Assembly: GCF_001712755.1 (NCBI RefSeq)
Contig: NZ_MDKC01000033.1
Coordinates: forward strand, 186,001-250,000
Length of the DNA stretch: 64,000 nt
Direction of reading: 5' to 3'
From: Gottfriedia luciferensis
GTDB lineage: Bacteria; Bacillota; Bacilli; Bacillales; Bacillaceae_G
Shown here: piece after piece, positions 56,377 through 64,000 of the stretch
How positions within the stretch are numbered: the first letter of the stretch is position 1
Layout: every line of letters starts with the position of its first letter
The notes under the pieces: model-generated
The model's database searches: none
Seen by the model: only the letters and a program-made list of their open reading frames with translations
Told to the model about the DNA's origin: nothing
Translations under genes and position numbers: made by a program

Positions 56377-56537
56377 TCATTAGCACCTTTTCTTTCTAAA
56401 TAAAAGTTTAAGAAAACTCGCCGATTAGCGAGCTTTTTTAGCGAAGTCAGAGACGTAGTTGCATTTATATTTAATTCTTGAAAATCAGCTTCTACGTCGT
56501 TCTCCTCTCCGCTGTCAATTTAAACACTCTTAATGTG
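56377..56537 (-). other. Structured leader upstream of rsuA
   Basis: Minus strand: GACGTAG...CTACGTC pair over about 40 bases (56449-56500), followed by a CTCGC...GCGAG hairpin (56416-56436). The same stretch can be read as an open frame ending just inside rsuA but has no canonical start. It may be an attenuator or decayed gene. It lies between the murJ terminator and rsuA. Confidence 0.35.
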
Positions 56538-56538
56538 T

Positions 56539-56572
56539 AAAAAAAGGTGAACCACTAAAAAGAAGGTTCACC
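56539..56572 (-). terminator. Intrinsic terminator after murJ
   Basis: GGTGAACC and GGTTCACC form an 8-bp stem followed by seven Ts on the minus strand. Confidence 0.88.
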
Positions 56573-56580
56573 ATATATTT

Positions 56581-58200
56581 TTATCCTCTTTTTCCAAACT
56601 TAAAACGATTCTTTAAACGAGCTCCTAAAATAATTTCAAATAAGTTTAATTTGTACGCAACCCCTAAATAAACAATAGACCCTACAATTGCTCCAATGAT
56701 GACAAGGAACATTGAAATCATTCGACCATCTTTATAAGTCCACCAGAATCCTAATAAGTATTCTACAGCATAAACCGCTCCGGCCATTAAGCCAGATAAG
56801 ATAATCATAAAGATAATCCTTCTAAACACTTTATTGAAAGAGAACTGCGCATTTTTACGAATATAATAGAAATTGTATACGATTGAAAATGAATAGCCTA
56901 ATCCGGTCGCTAATACCGCGCCATATGTTTTAAATGCATAAATTAATGGTACATTTAAAACAATTTTTAATATTACTCCGCCTATTAAACCAATAATCGC
57001 ATATTTTTGTTTATCTAAACCTTGTAAAATCGCTACATTTACCGTGAAAAGTGAATACAATAAAGCTACTGGAGCATAAAAGCCTAGTATACTTCCACCA
57101 AGTGTACTTTTTTGATAAAATGCACTATAAATTGGTTCAGCCAAAACTGAGATACCTACTACAGCAGGAAGAGTTAGGAAGAATACAACCTGGTAGGTTT
57201 GGGTAATTTGACTTTGTAGCTTTTTATGATTTTTATTTACGAATGCTTCAGTTATAGCAGGAACAAGTGTTAAACCAAATGCCGTTGCTAATGAAACAGG
57301 AATCATAACTAGTTTGTGACTTGTGTATGAAAACATTACATAAGTATTCTCTGCAATATCTTTTAATCCTATTGCTTCCATTGCTCTATTATAAGTAAAC
57401 TGATCCACTAATTGATATAACGGGATAGCAAGTCCAACAAAGACATATGGAATTGAATAAGAAAATAATTCTTTAAACATTTCTAATTTAGTAGGATAGA
57501 TTAATCCTTTTGATTTTGGAAGAAGTTCATCTAAATGAACTTTTCGCTTTCTCCAATACCATAGTAAATTTAAAATACCACCTACAGCACCAATTGTAGC
57601 TGCAAACGTCGATAACCCTACTGCTTGAGTAATGGTTCCACCCATAACTTTTAGAATGATATAACTTCCAACTAGCGTAAATACAATACGTACAATTTGT
57701 TCAATTAACTGGGATACAGTAGTTGGGCCTGTTGATTGATGCCCCTGGAAAAAACCTCTATATAAACTCTGAGAAGGTACTAATATTAATGCAGTACTTA
57801 CTATTCGCATAACTGAAACTACATCTTCTACACTATTACCTTTTGTATCCTTTGGAATCATAAGAGGTGCAATATAAGGTGCTATGATATATAACGTTAA
57901 AAACGAAAATATACCTGTACATATTAGGAGTAGCTGACTTGCATGAAAAAGCCTTCTACTTGTTTCATATTCTTCAATAGCATTGTACTTCGAAACGAAC
58001 TTTGCTACAGCTAACGGAACACCTGCAGTAGCTATACTGATAAACAAAGTATATGGAACGTAACCATAATTATATAATGCAGACCCTTTTGAACCAACTA
58101 ACGCATAAAAAGGGAATGTATAAATCATTCCTAGAAATTTTATTAAAAACGTACCAGCAGTTAATATGAAGGTACCTCGTAGCAATTTTGAATCTGACAT
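56581..58200 (-). CDS. murJ: Lipid II flippase MurJ/YtgP (MOP superfamily)
   Basis: 539 residues, about 14 hydrophobic segments. The N-terminus (LLRGTFILTAGTFLIKFLGMIYTFPFYALVG) and YRGFFQGHQSTGPTTVSQLIEQIVRI are typical of YtgP/SpoVB-like MVF proteins; in B. subtilis YtgP is MurJ. It flips lipid-linked peptidoglycan precursor across the membrane. Ribosome binding site TAGGAGGCAG. SpoVB paralogues are similar, but synteny with rsuA and ytfP favours YtgP. Confidence 0.92.
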   Translation of the reverse strand: MSDSKLLRGTFILTAGTFLIKFLGMIYTFPFYALVGSKGSALYNYGYVPYTLFISIATAGVPLAVAKFVSKYNAIEEYETSRRLFHASQLLLICTGIFSFLTLYIIAPYIAPLMIPKDTKGNSVEDVVSVMRIVSTALILVPSQSLYRGFFQGHQSTGPTTVSQLIEQIVRIVFTLVGSYIILKVMGGTITQAVGLSTFAATIGAVGGILNLLWYWRKRKVHLDELLPKSKGLIYPTKLEMFKELFSYSIPYVFVGLAIPLYQLVDQFTYNRAMEAIGLKDIAENTYVMFSYTSHKLVMIPVSLATAFGLTLVPAITEAFVNKNHKKLQSQITQTYQVVFFLTLPAVVGISVLAEPIYSAFYQKSTLGGSILGFYAPVALLYSLFTVNVAILQGLDKQKYAIIGLIGGVILKIVLNVPLIYAFKTYGAVLATGLGYSFSIVYNFYYIRKNAQFSFNKVFRRIIFMIILSGLMAGAVYAVEYLLGFWWTYKDGRMISMFLVIIGAIVGSIVYLGVAYKLNLFEIILGARLKNRFKFGKRG

Positions 58201-58351
58201 AAACTGCCTCCTACCAATTCTCGATCAAACTAACTAATCTATCTTACCATATCATATACAAAGAAAAAATTAAAAAATGATAAGAAGTTGGAGCTTACTT
58301 GAAATAATGGTAAACTGACTAAAAGGAATTTGTAACGAAAGTAGTGAAATA

Positions 58352-59623
58352 ATGGTTTATGACGTGATTGTAATTGGTGGCGGAACTTCTGGTCTGATGG
58401 CTGCAATTAGCGCTGCTGAAAACAAAGCTAAAGTACTTTTACTTGAAAAAGGAACTAAATTAGGACAAAAACTCCTTATATCAGGTGGTGGTCGTTGTAA
58501 CGTAACAAATCGCTTACCTATAGAGGAAGTTATTAAACATATACCTGGAAATGGCCGATTTTTATATAGTGCATTCTCTATCTATAATAACGAGGATATT
58601 ATACAGTTTTTTGAAAACATGGGAGTCGCATTAAAAGAAGAGGATCACGGGAGAATGTTTCCTGTATCAAATGACTCAAAATCAGTATTAAATGCATTAA
58701 TGCAAAAACTAAAAAAACATCATGTAGATATTCAGACCAATCGAACTGTTAAAGACGTACTCTATGAAAATGGTAAAGTAGTCGGAATCATATTGGATGA
58801 TCGAACAGTCATTCACTCAAAAAGTGTTGTCCTTGCAGTAGGTGGTAAATCTGTTCCACACACAGGATCGACAGGTGATGGATATGCTTGGGCAAAAAAA
58901 GCTGGTCATACAATAACTGAACTCTTTCCGACAGAAGTACCTATAACTTCAAGTGAAGATTTTATTCAAAATAAATCACTTCAAGGCCTTGCATTAAGAG
59001 ACATTGAATTAAGTGTATTAAATCCAAAAGGCAAAAAAGTGATCGCCCATAAAATGGACATGCTTTTTACTCATTTTGGAATTTCGGGCCCTGCCGCACT
59101 ACGTTGTAGCCAATTTGTATATAAAGTACAACAAAAGTTTAAAACAAAAAATGTATCAGTTGCGATTGATTGTTTCCCAGAGCAAAACGAGGAGTCATTA
59201 TTTCAAGACGTAAACAGAATTCTAAAAGAAGAACCTAAAAAAGCGATTAAGAACGTTCTTAAAGGTTATGTACCTGAAAGATATTTACTATTTCTGCTTT
59301 CAAAATGTGGAATTGATGAGGCAACTCCTTGTAATGAAATTGCTACGATGAAATTAAGAGAGCTTGTCCAATTATTTAAGGGCTTTTCATTTATAGTAAA
59401 CGGAACTCTTTCAATTGAAAAAGCCTTCGTTACAGGTGGTGGCGTCTCAACAAAGGAAGTTCATCCAAAAGAAATGTCATCTAAAATCATGAATGGCCTT
59501 TATTTTTGTGGAGAAATATTAGATATTCACGGTTACACTGGTGGCTATAATATTACCGCTGCTTTGGTAACTGGTAGATTAGCAGGAGCATCAGCTGCGG
59601 ATTACTCTCAAACTAATTTTTAA
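58352..59623 (+). CDS. ytfP: HI0933-family flavoprotein YtfP
   Basis: 423 residues. FAD-binding [26 protein letters not shown] near the N-terminus, [15 protein letters not shown] next, and the C-terminal [57 protein letters not shown], which closes the FAD site. Family of unknown substrate (BaiN-like). Divergent from murJ. Followed by a hairpin AGGACC/GGTCCT (about 59633-59668) of uncertain terminator strength. Confidence 0.9.
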   Translation: MVYDVIVIGGGTSGLMAAISAAENKAKVLLLEKGTKLGQKLLISGGGRCNVTNRLPIEEVIKHIPGNGRFLYSAFSIYNNEDIIQFFENMGVALKEEDHGRMFPVSNDSKSVLNALMQKLKKHHVDIQTNRTVKDVLYENGKVVGIILDDRTVIHSKSVVLAVGGKSVPHTGSTGDGYAWAKKAGHTITELFPTEVPITSSEDFIQNKSLQGLALRDIELSVLNPKGKKVIAHKMDMLFTHFGISGPAALRCSQFVYKVQQKFKTKNVSVAIDCFPEQNEESLFQDVNRILKEEPKKAIKNVLKGYVPERYLLFLLSKCGIDEATPCNEIATMKLRELVQLFKGFSFIVNGTLSIEKAFVTGGGVSTKEVHPKEMSSKIMNGLYFCGEILDIHGYTGGYNITAALVTGRLAGASAADYSQTNF

Positions 59624-59684
59624 GAAATAAACAAAGGACCGAACGAATACATTTTTTCGCTAGGTCCTATAATCTTTACATATC

Positions 59685-59809
59685 GAAAAGCATAAGGATT
59701 GATTCTTAAGAAACTTTATAAAAGTAAAACTGTTATTCGCCAAGCTTATTGCCATAGTTGTATTCGAAAAACAATCAAACTGATTTTCTAGTTTTAACTT
59801 ATGCTTTTC
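59685..59809. repeat. 125-bp element bounded by 12-bp perfect inverted repeats
   Basis: GAAAAGCATAAG (59685-59696) is repeated as its exact complement at 59798-59809. The interior is non-coding and contains a further TTGATT/AATCAA pair, so the transcript could fold. It may be a small mobile relic or an RNA. Confidence 0.45.
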
Positions 59810-59857
59810 AATTATTATATTTTTCTTTGGCACAAATCCACCGTCCCTAATTTAAGG

Positions 59858-60073
59858 TCAAAGGCGAGCGTTCGATTGTTCGTGTTGCAAGTTCACTAAT
59901 AAATAGAATCGTCCATCCTCTTCAACATACCCATCTGCCAATTGGAAAGATTGTTTTAAGTCTTTAAAGTAAAACTTTCCAATTAAATACTTTGAAGAAT
60001 ACAACTCCATATGCCCATCTTTAAATTTACCAATTATTTTATCGGTAATATCAATTTTTAATGTTTTAGGCAA
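59858..60073 (-). CDS. Small conserved protein (DUF2553/YusG-like)
   Basis: 71 residues from the TTG at 60073, supported by AAAGGAGGGGG; upstream in-frame codons lie before that site. All-beta pattern: LKIDITDKIIGKFKDGHMELYSSKYLIGKFYFKDL then QLADGYVEEDGRFYLLVNL. It resembles DUF2553/YusG proteins of Bacillus, from memory. Cytosolic, function unknown. Monocistronic. Confidence 0.65.
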   Translation of the reverse strand: MPKTLKIDITDKIIGKFKDGHMELYSSKYLIGKFYFKDLKQSFQLADGYVEEDGRFYLLVNLQHEQSNARL

Positions 60074-60204
60074 ATCAACCCCCTCCTTTCTAACAAGCAA
60101 AGACCTCAATGAAAAAATATATGAGGTTCTACTTTAATATATGTCACAACTCACGTGCTTAATATTCCTTATATTAAAAAACATTAGCCTAAATTAAACC
60201 AAAT

Positions 60205-60236
60205 AAATAAAAAAATCCAACAAAAACGTTGGATTT
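60205..60236 (-). terminator. Intrinsic terminator after rhodanese gene
   Basis: AAATCCAAC and GTTGGATTT form a perfect 9-bp stem followed by Ts on the minus strand. Confidence 0.88.
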
Positions 60237-60274
60237 CAGGTAGGTAGACAAAATATCGATACAGATAAATTTTT

Positions 60275-60574
60275 TTATTTGATCTCGCCTTCCCAGGCCA
60301 TCATTCCACCTTCCATGTTGATCGCCTTATAGCCTAGCTCATTTAAATACTCACAAACATTCTCACTTCGAACGCCTGCCTTACAAATAAAAATGTATTC
60401 AAATTCTTTATTAAAAACATCTAATTTGCTAGGAATTTGCCCCATTGGAATATGAACTGCTTCCGGAATTTTCCCATACTCAACCTCATAGTCCTCTCGT
60501 ACATCTACTAAAAATAGCGTTTCTCCTGATTCTAAACGCTCTTTAACTTCATTTGCAGAAATCGTATTCATCAT
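60275..60574 (-). CDS. Single-domain rhodanese sulfurtransferase-like protein
   Basis: 99 residues, one rhodanese domain: LVDVREDYEVEYGKIPEAVHIPMGQIP and the active-site loop CKAGVRSE with Cys64. This GlpE/YtwF-like size transfers sulfane sulfur in the cytosol. Ribosome binding site AAAGGATGAG. It lies downstream of leuS on the same strand but beyond the leuS terminator. Confidence 0.9.
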   Translation of the reverse strand: MMNTISANEVKERLESGETLFLVDVREDYEVEYGKIPEAVHIPMGQIPSKLDVFNKEFEYIFICKAGVRSENVCEYLNELGYKAINMEGGMMAWEGEIK

Positions 60575-60693
60575 TGCTCATCCTTTCTTTATAGCAACAT
60601 CTTAACAACTAATTATTTTCTATGCAAAAAGTACGTTTCATTCTTTCCACCTTGATGGCGAGGATGAATTAGTAATTAAGCAAATTGATGAAA

Positions 60694-60780
60694 TTTACTA
60701 ACTCGCAAAAAGGGTGCATAAGTTAGTAGAAAAGTAATATCTCGAAATTTACTTACCCATAAAAGGACTTGGGTGGTAAA
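60694..60780. repeat. Two adjacent related hairpins
   Basis: GAAATTTACTAACTCGCAAA and GAAATTTACTTACCCATAAA begin two tandem units; each unit ends in its own partial complement (GTTAGTAGAAA, GGGTGGTAAA), giving two stem-loops. This REP-like arrangement is in the leuS-rhodanese spacer. Confidence 0.45.
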
Positions 60781-60799
60781 AAATCAATAGTAAACAAAG

Positions 60800-60823
60800 A
60801 AAAAACCTCAAAAGAGGTTTTTT
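60800..60823 (-). terminator. Intrinsic terminator after leuS
   Basis: AAAAAACCTC and GAGGTTTTTT form a perfect stem around four bases, directly behind the leuS stop. Confidence 0.9.
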
Positions 60824-60835
60824 CGAATTAACTAT

Positions 60836-63253
60836 TTAGTTAGCAACAATATTTACTAATTTACCTGGTACAGCAATGATTTTTCGAACAGTTTTGCCTT
60901 CAACTTGTTCCTTAACTGCATCGTCTGATAATGCAATTTGCTCCATTTGCTCACGAGAAGCATCTTTTGCAACAAGTAATTTCGCTTTTACTTTACCATT
61001 AATTTGTACTACGATTTCAATTTCGTCTTCTACAAGTTTAGCTTCATCGTATGCTGGCCATGTAGCATATGCAATTGAATCACTATGACCTAGCTTACTC
61101 CAAAGTTCTTCACCGATATGAGGAGCTACTGGTGCTATTAATTTTACAAAACCTTCTACCATTTCTTTTGGTAATTGGTCAGCTTTATATGCTTCGTTAA
61201 TAAACACCATCATTTGTGAAATTGCAGTGTTAAAGCGTAAACCTTCAAAGTCCTCTGTTACTTTCTTTACTGTTTGGTGATATGTTTTTTCAAGACTGCT
61301 AGAAGTAGCACCCTCTACAATTTTATCTGAAAGCTCTTCATTATCTGTAACAAATAAACGCCATACTCGGTCTAAGAAACGGCGAGAACCATCTAATCCA
61401 TTTTCTGACCAAGCGATTGATGCATCTAATGGCCCCATGAACATTTCATATAAACGTAATGTATCAGCACCATGGCTAGCAACGATATCATCAGGATTTA
61501 CAACGTTCCCTTTAGACTTAGACATTTTTTCATTATTTTCCCCTAAGATCATTCCTTGGTTGAATAGCTTTTGGAATGGCTCTTTTGTAGGAACTACACC
61601 TAAATCATAAAGGAATTTATGCCAGAAACGAGCGTATAGTAAGTGAAGAACTGCATGCTCTGCTCCCCCAATATATACATCAACTGGTAACCAATGCTTT
61701 AGTAATTCAGAATCTGCGATTGCTTCGTTATTATTTGGATCAATATAACGTAAGTAATACCAGCAACTTCCGCCCCATTGTGGCATTGTATTTGTTTCAC
61801 GTCTTCCTTTTTTACCTGTTACTGGATCAACTACATTAACCCATTCAGAAATATTCGCTAATGGTGACTCTCCAGTACCACTTGGGCGAATATCTTCTGT
61901 TTTTGGAAGAATTAATGGTAATTCCTCATCAGGAACAACTGTCATAGTACCATCTTCCCAGAAAATTACTGGAATTGGCTCTCCCCAATATCTTTGACGA
62001 GAGAATAACCAATCACGTAGACGATACGTAACTTTTTTCTCACCTGATTTTGAAGAATCTAACCAATCTATTATTTTTTCAAGAGCTTCTTGTTTATTTA
62101 AACCGTTTAAGAAATCAGAGTTAACATGTTTGCCATCTCCAGCGTAAGCTTCTTTTTGAACGTCTCCACCTTCAACAACTTCAACGATTGGTAATTTAAA
62201 TTTAACTGCAAATTCGTGATCGCGCTCATCATGTCCTGGTACTGCCATAACTGCACCAGTTCCATAGCTTGCAAGTACATAATCAGCAATCCAAATTGGA
62301 AGCTTTTCGTTATTTACAGGGTTAATTGCATATGCTCCTGTGAAAACACCTGTTTTATCCTTGGCTAAATCAGTTCTCTCTAGATCACTTTTCGATTTAA
62401 CTGAATCGATGTATGCTTCAACAGCATCTTTTTGATCAGCTGTTGTAATTTGATTAACTAAATCATGTTCTGGAGCTAATACTACATAAGTTGCACCGAA
62501 TAATGTATCAGGACGTGTTGTAAATACTGTTACTTTTTCATCGAATCCATCAACATTAAAGTAAACTTCAGCACCTTCAGAACGGCCAATCCAGTTGCGT
62601 TGCATTTCTTTTAAGCTTTCTGGCCAATCTAATTCTTCTAGATCTTCTAATAATCTATCAGCATAAGCTGTGATTTTTAGGATCCATTGCTTCATTGGAC
62701 GACGCTCAACCGGATGTCCTCCGCGCTCACTTTTCCCATTGATTACTTCTTCATTAGCTAAAACTGTACCAAGAGCTGGGCACCAGTTAACTGGAATCTC
62801 ATCTACATAAGCTAATCCTTTTTCAACCATTCTTAGGAAAATCCATTGCGTCCATTTGTAATAATTAGGATCAGTCGTATTAATTTCACGATCCCAATCA
62901 TATGAAAATCCTAGTGCCTGAATTTGATTACGGAAAGTATTAATATTCTTTTCAGTAAATTCAGCTGGATCATTCCCAGTATCTAAAGCATATTGTTCTG
63001 CAGGTAGACCAAATGCATCCCACCCCATTGGATGAAGTACATTATAGCCTTGCATTCTTTTCATTCTTGAAAGGATATCAGTAGCTGTGTACCCTTCTGG
63101 ATGACCCACATGTAATCCCGCTCCAGATGGATAAGGGAACATATCAAGTGCATAAAATTTCGGCTTGCTTGTATCGTCAGTCGTTTTAAACGTTTTATTT
63201 TCTAACCAATACTTCTGCCATTTCTGTTCAATAGAACCATGATTAAAACTCAT
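60836..63253 (-). CDS. leuS: Leucyl-tRNA synthetase
   Basis: 805 residues from the ATG at 63253 with AAAGGAGGCAA. The open frame extends upstream through the T-box leader, but that part is not translated. HVGH of the HIGH motif at 48-51, the CP1 editing domain ([23 protein letters not shown]), KMSKS in [12 protein letters not shown], and a C-terminal anticodon-binding domain. It charges tRNA-Leu with leucine and edits mischarged tRNA. Expression is controlled by the T-box in front. Confidence 0.98.
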   Translation of the reverse strand: MSFNHGSIEQKWQKYWLENKTFKTTDDTSKPKFYALDMFPYPSGAGLHVGHPEGYTATDILSRMKRMQGYNVLHPMGWDAFGLPAEQYALDTGNDPAEFTEKNINTFRNQIQALGFSYDWDREINTTDPNYYKWTQWIFLRMVEKGLAYVDEIPVNWCPALGTVLANEEVINGKSERGGHPVERRPMKQWILKITAYADRLLEDLEELDWPESLKEMQRNWIGRSEGAEVYFNVDGFDEKVTVFTTRPDTLFGATYVVLAPEHDLVNQITTADQKDAVEAYIDSVKSKSDLERTDLAKDKTGVFTGAYAINPVNNEKLPIWIADYVLASYGTGAVMAVPGHDERDHEFAVKFKLPIVEVVEGGDVQKEAYAGDGKHVNSDFLNGLNKQEALEKIIDWLDSSKSGEKKVTYRLRDWLFSRQRYWGEPIPVIFWEDGTMTVVPDEELPLILPKTEDIRPSGTGESPLANISEWVNVVDPVTGKKGRRETNTMPQWGGSCWYYLRYIDPNNNEAIADSELLKHWLPVDVYIGGAEHAVLHLLYARFWHKFLYDLGVVPTKEPFQKLFNQGMILGENNEKMSKSKGNVVNPDDIVASHGADTLRLYEMFMGPLDASIAWSENGLDGSRRFLDRVWRLFVTDNEELSDKIVEGATSSSLEKTYHQTVKKVTEDFEGLRFNTAISQMMVFINEAYKADQLPKEMVEGFVKLIAPVAPHIGEELWSKLGHSDSIAYATWPAYDEAKLVEDEIEIVVQINGKVKAKLLVAKDASREQMEQIALSDDAVKEQVEGKTVRKIIAVPGKLVNIVAN

Positions 63254-63299
63254 ATTATTGCCTCCTTTTTTCATGTATAAATGGCTCGGCTGTGGCCCT

Positions 63300-63561
63300 A
63301 GCGGTCTACAAATAAAAAAATCCTCCCGTCCCAAAAGGGACGAGAGGATTTCCCGCGGTACCACCCAAATTAATGTAAAAATACATTCACTTGTTTCCGT
63401 AACGTGGAACACGACATTTATTACTTGGTTAAAACCGTTCACAAATGTGGCTTATGGGCGAGTTCATGAATAGAATGGATTGACTTTCACCAACCGTCAA
63501 CTCTCTAAACCTCTTCATATTCACTACTATTCCCAATCATTGCCGATCATTTAGATTTAAT
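63300..63561 (-). promoter_or_regulatory. Leucine T-box riboswitch leader of leuS
   Basis: On the minus strand: T-box core GGGTGGTACCGCGG (63350-63365) followed by a terminator stem AAATCCTC.CGTCCC/GGGACG.GAGGATT and a T-run (about 63314-63352). Upstream, GGTTGGTGAAAGTCAATCC belongs to stem I and CTC in GAACTCGCCC (63460-63462) is the likely specifier codon for Leu. Uncharged tRNA-Leu should favour the antiterminator. Confidence 0.93.
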
Positions 63562-63568
63562 TTATACC

Positions 63569-63597
63569 ATTTTATTATAACCAAAGAAAAAGGTCAA
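63569..63597 (-). promoter_or_regulatory. leuS promoter
   Basis: TTGACC (63592-63597), 17-base spacer, TAAAAT (63569-63574) on the minus strand: a good sigma-A promoter positioned about eight bases before the T-box leader. Confidence 0.8.
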
Positions 63598-63614
63598 TTA
63601 TACATCGCCTATTT

Positions 63615-64000
63615 TTAAGAAGCAAAAGTTTGATTTTCAGCTTTTACTACTTTTTTAGCTAATCTTTCATAGAGCACAGAGAAAACCATGCTTATTAATA
63701 AAAAGACAACTAAAATGATAAATAATACTCTCATATTAAATGTATCAACGAGTGCTCCACCTATAACAGGTCCTAACATTCTTCCAACCGTCGCTGCACT
63801 ATTTACAATCCCTTGATACATTCCTATACGATCTTTTGGAGCAAGCATGTTTGCAATTGTTGGTACTGCAGGCCATACGAACATTTCTCCAATCGTTAAG
63901 ATGATCATACCAGTCATAAACATTGAGAACTGTTCAGCAGTACTTACAAAAATAGTCGAAACGATAAAGAATCCAATTCCAAATAACATTTGCTTTCTCA
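63615..64000 (-). CDS. MFS transporter, C-terminal part (YttB-like)
   Basis: Partial: 128 codons of the C-terminal half, the frame staying open to base 64000. Four hydrophobic segments; IGMYQGIVNSAATVGRMLGPVIGGALVDTF is a typical MFS motif of the second half. In B. subtilis the MFS gene yttB lies next to leuS, so this is probably its orthologue, a drug-efflux-type MFS protein. The N-terminus is outside the window. Confidence 0.85.
   Translation of the reverse strand, partial: RKQMLFGIGFFIVSTIFVSTAEQFSMFMTGMIILTIGEMFVWPAVPTIANMLAPKDRIGMYQGIVNSAATVGRMLGPVIGGALVDTFNMRVLFIILVVFLLISMVFSVLYERLAKKVVKAENQTFAS

Noticed and set aside
63254-63442. N-terminal extension of leuS to 63442
   Set aside because: The extension is the T-box leader; AAAGGAGG directly precedes the ATG at 63253 and LeuS proteins begin there.
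1-64000. Prophage, transposase, CRISPR array or toxin-antitoxin system
   Set aside because: Searched by eye for integrases, transposases, regular direct repeats and paired small genes; none found.

Overview
The window is an AT-rich chromosomal segment of a Bacillaceae bacterium (Bacillus/Gottfriedia-like; the genus is inferred). The evidence is strong AAGGAGG-type ribosome binding sites, frequent TTG starts, U-tailed intrinsic terminators, a T-box leader on leuS, and gene order from about 29 kb to the end that follows the B. subtilis yt* backbone: murC, sftA, ytpR-ytpQ-ytpP, ytoP, ytzB, ytnP, trmB, ytzH, ytmP, amyX, the RNA 2',3'-cyclic phosphodiesterase, pepV, rsuA, murJ (ytgP), ytfP, leuS, yttB. 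Most genes are on the minus strand.

The left part (1-28.9 kb) is accessory-rich. It holds two secreted subtilases (one cut by the window start, one of about 1430 residues ending in a dockerin-like module), a nucleotidyltransferase, an FMN reductase, a cupin, and an ECF-like sigma factor followed after 30 bases by a ClpP. A repetitive glycine/alanine-rich protein, an RNase J1-like paralogue and a compact NHEJ operon (ku, ATP-dependent ligase, OB-fold plus LigD polymerase) follow. Next come a DUF2243 - CtaG-like - WGxxGxxG-tail membrane/secreted cluster and a divergent MerR/SDR pair with a 19-bp-spacer promoter. The last block is a small catabolic cluster: an MFS transporter, a histidine-ammonia-lyase homologue that lacks the MIO-forming Ala-Ser-Gly triad, an AraC regulator and a sarcosine-oxidase-type flavoenzyme.

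The middle (29-45 kb) carries murC, nicotinate phosphoribosyltransferase, the SftA translocase, the ytpPQR operon, a DUF84 NTPase and a HAD phosphatase. It also carries an ABC uptake operon (binding protein, alkaline-phosphatase-superfamily protein, two permeases, ATPase, DeoR regulator). Sequence before that operon looks like a PhoP-box array, suggesting phosphorus scavenging.

The right part (45-64 kb) is mainly housekeeping: M42 peptidase, lactonase, TrmB, AmyX, PepV, RsuA, MurJ, rhodanese and LeuS with its T-box. The intergenic spaces there contain hairpin repeats and an inverted-repeat-bounded element.

The most interesting items are the MIO-less lyase cluster (possibly ergothionase-like), the split LigD with two OB domains, the sigma-ClpP pair, the putative Pho-regulated operon with an atypical phosphatase-superfamily protein, and the CtaG/DUF2243/WGxxGxxG cluster. 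No tRNA, rRNA, CRISPR, phage or insertion-sequence transposase was seen.
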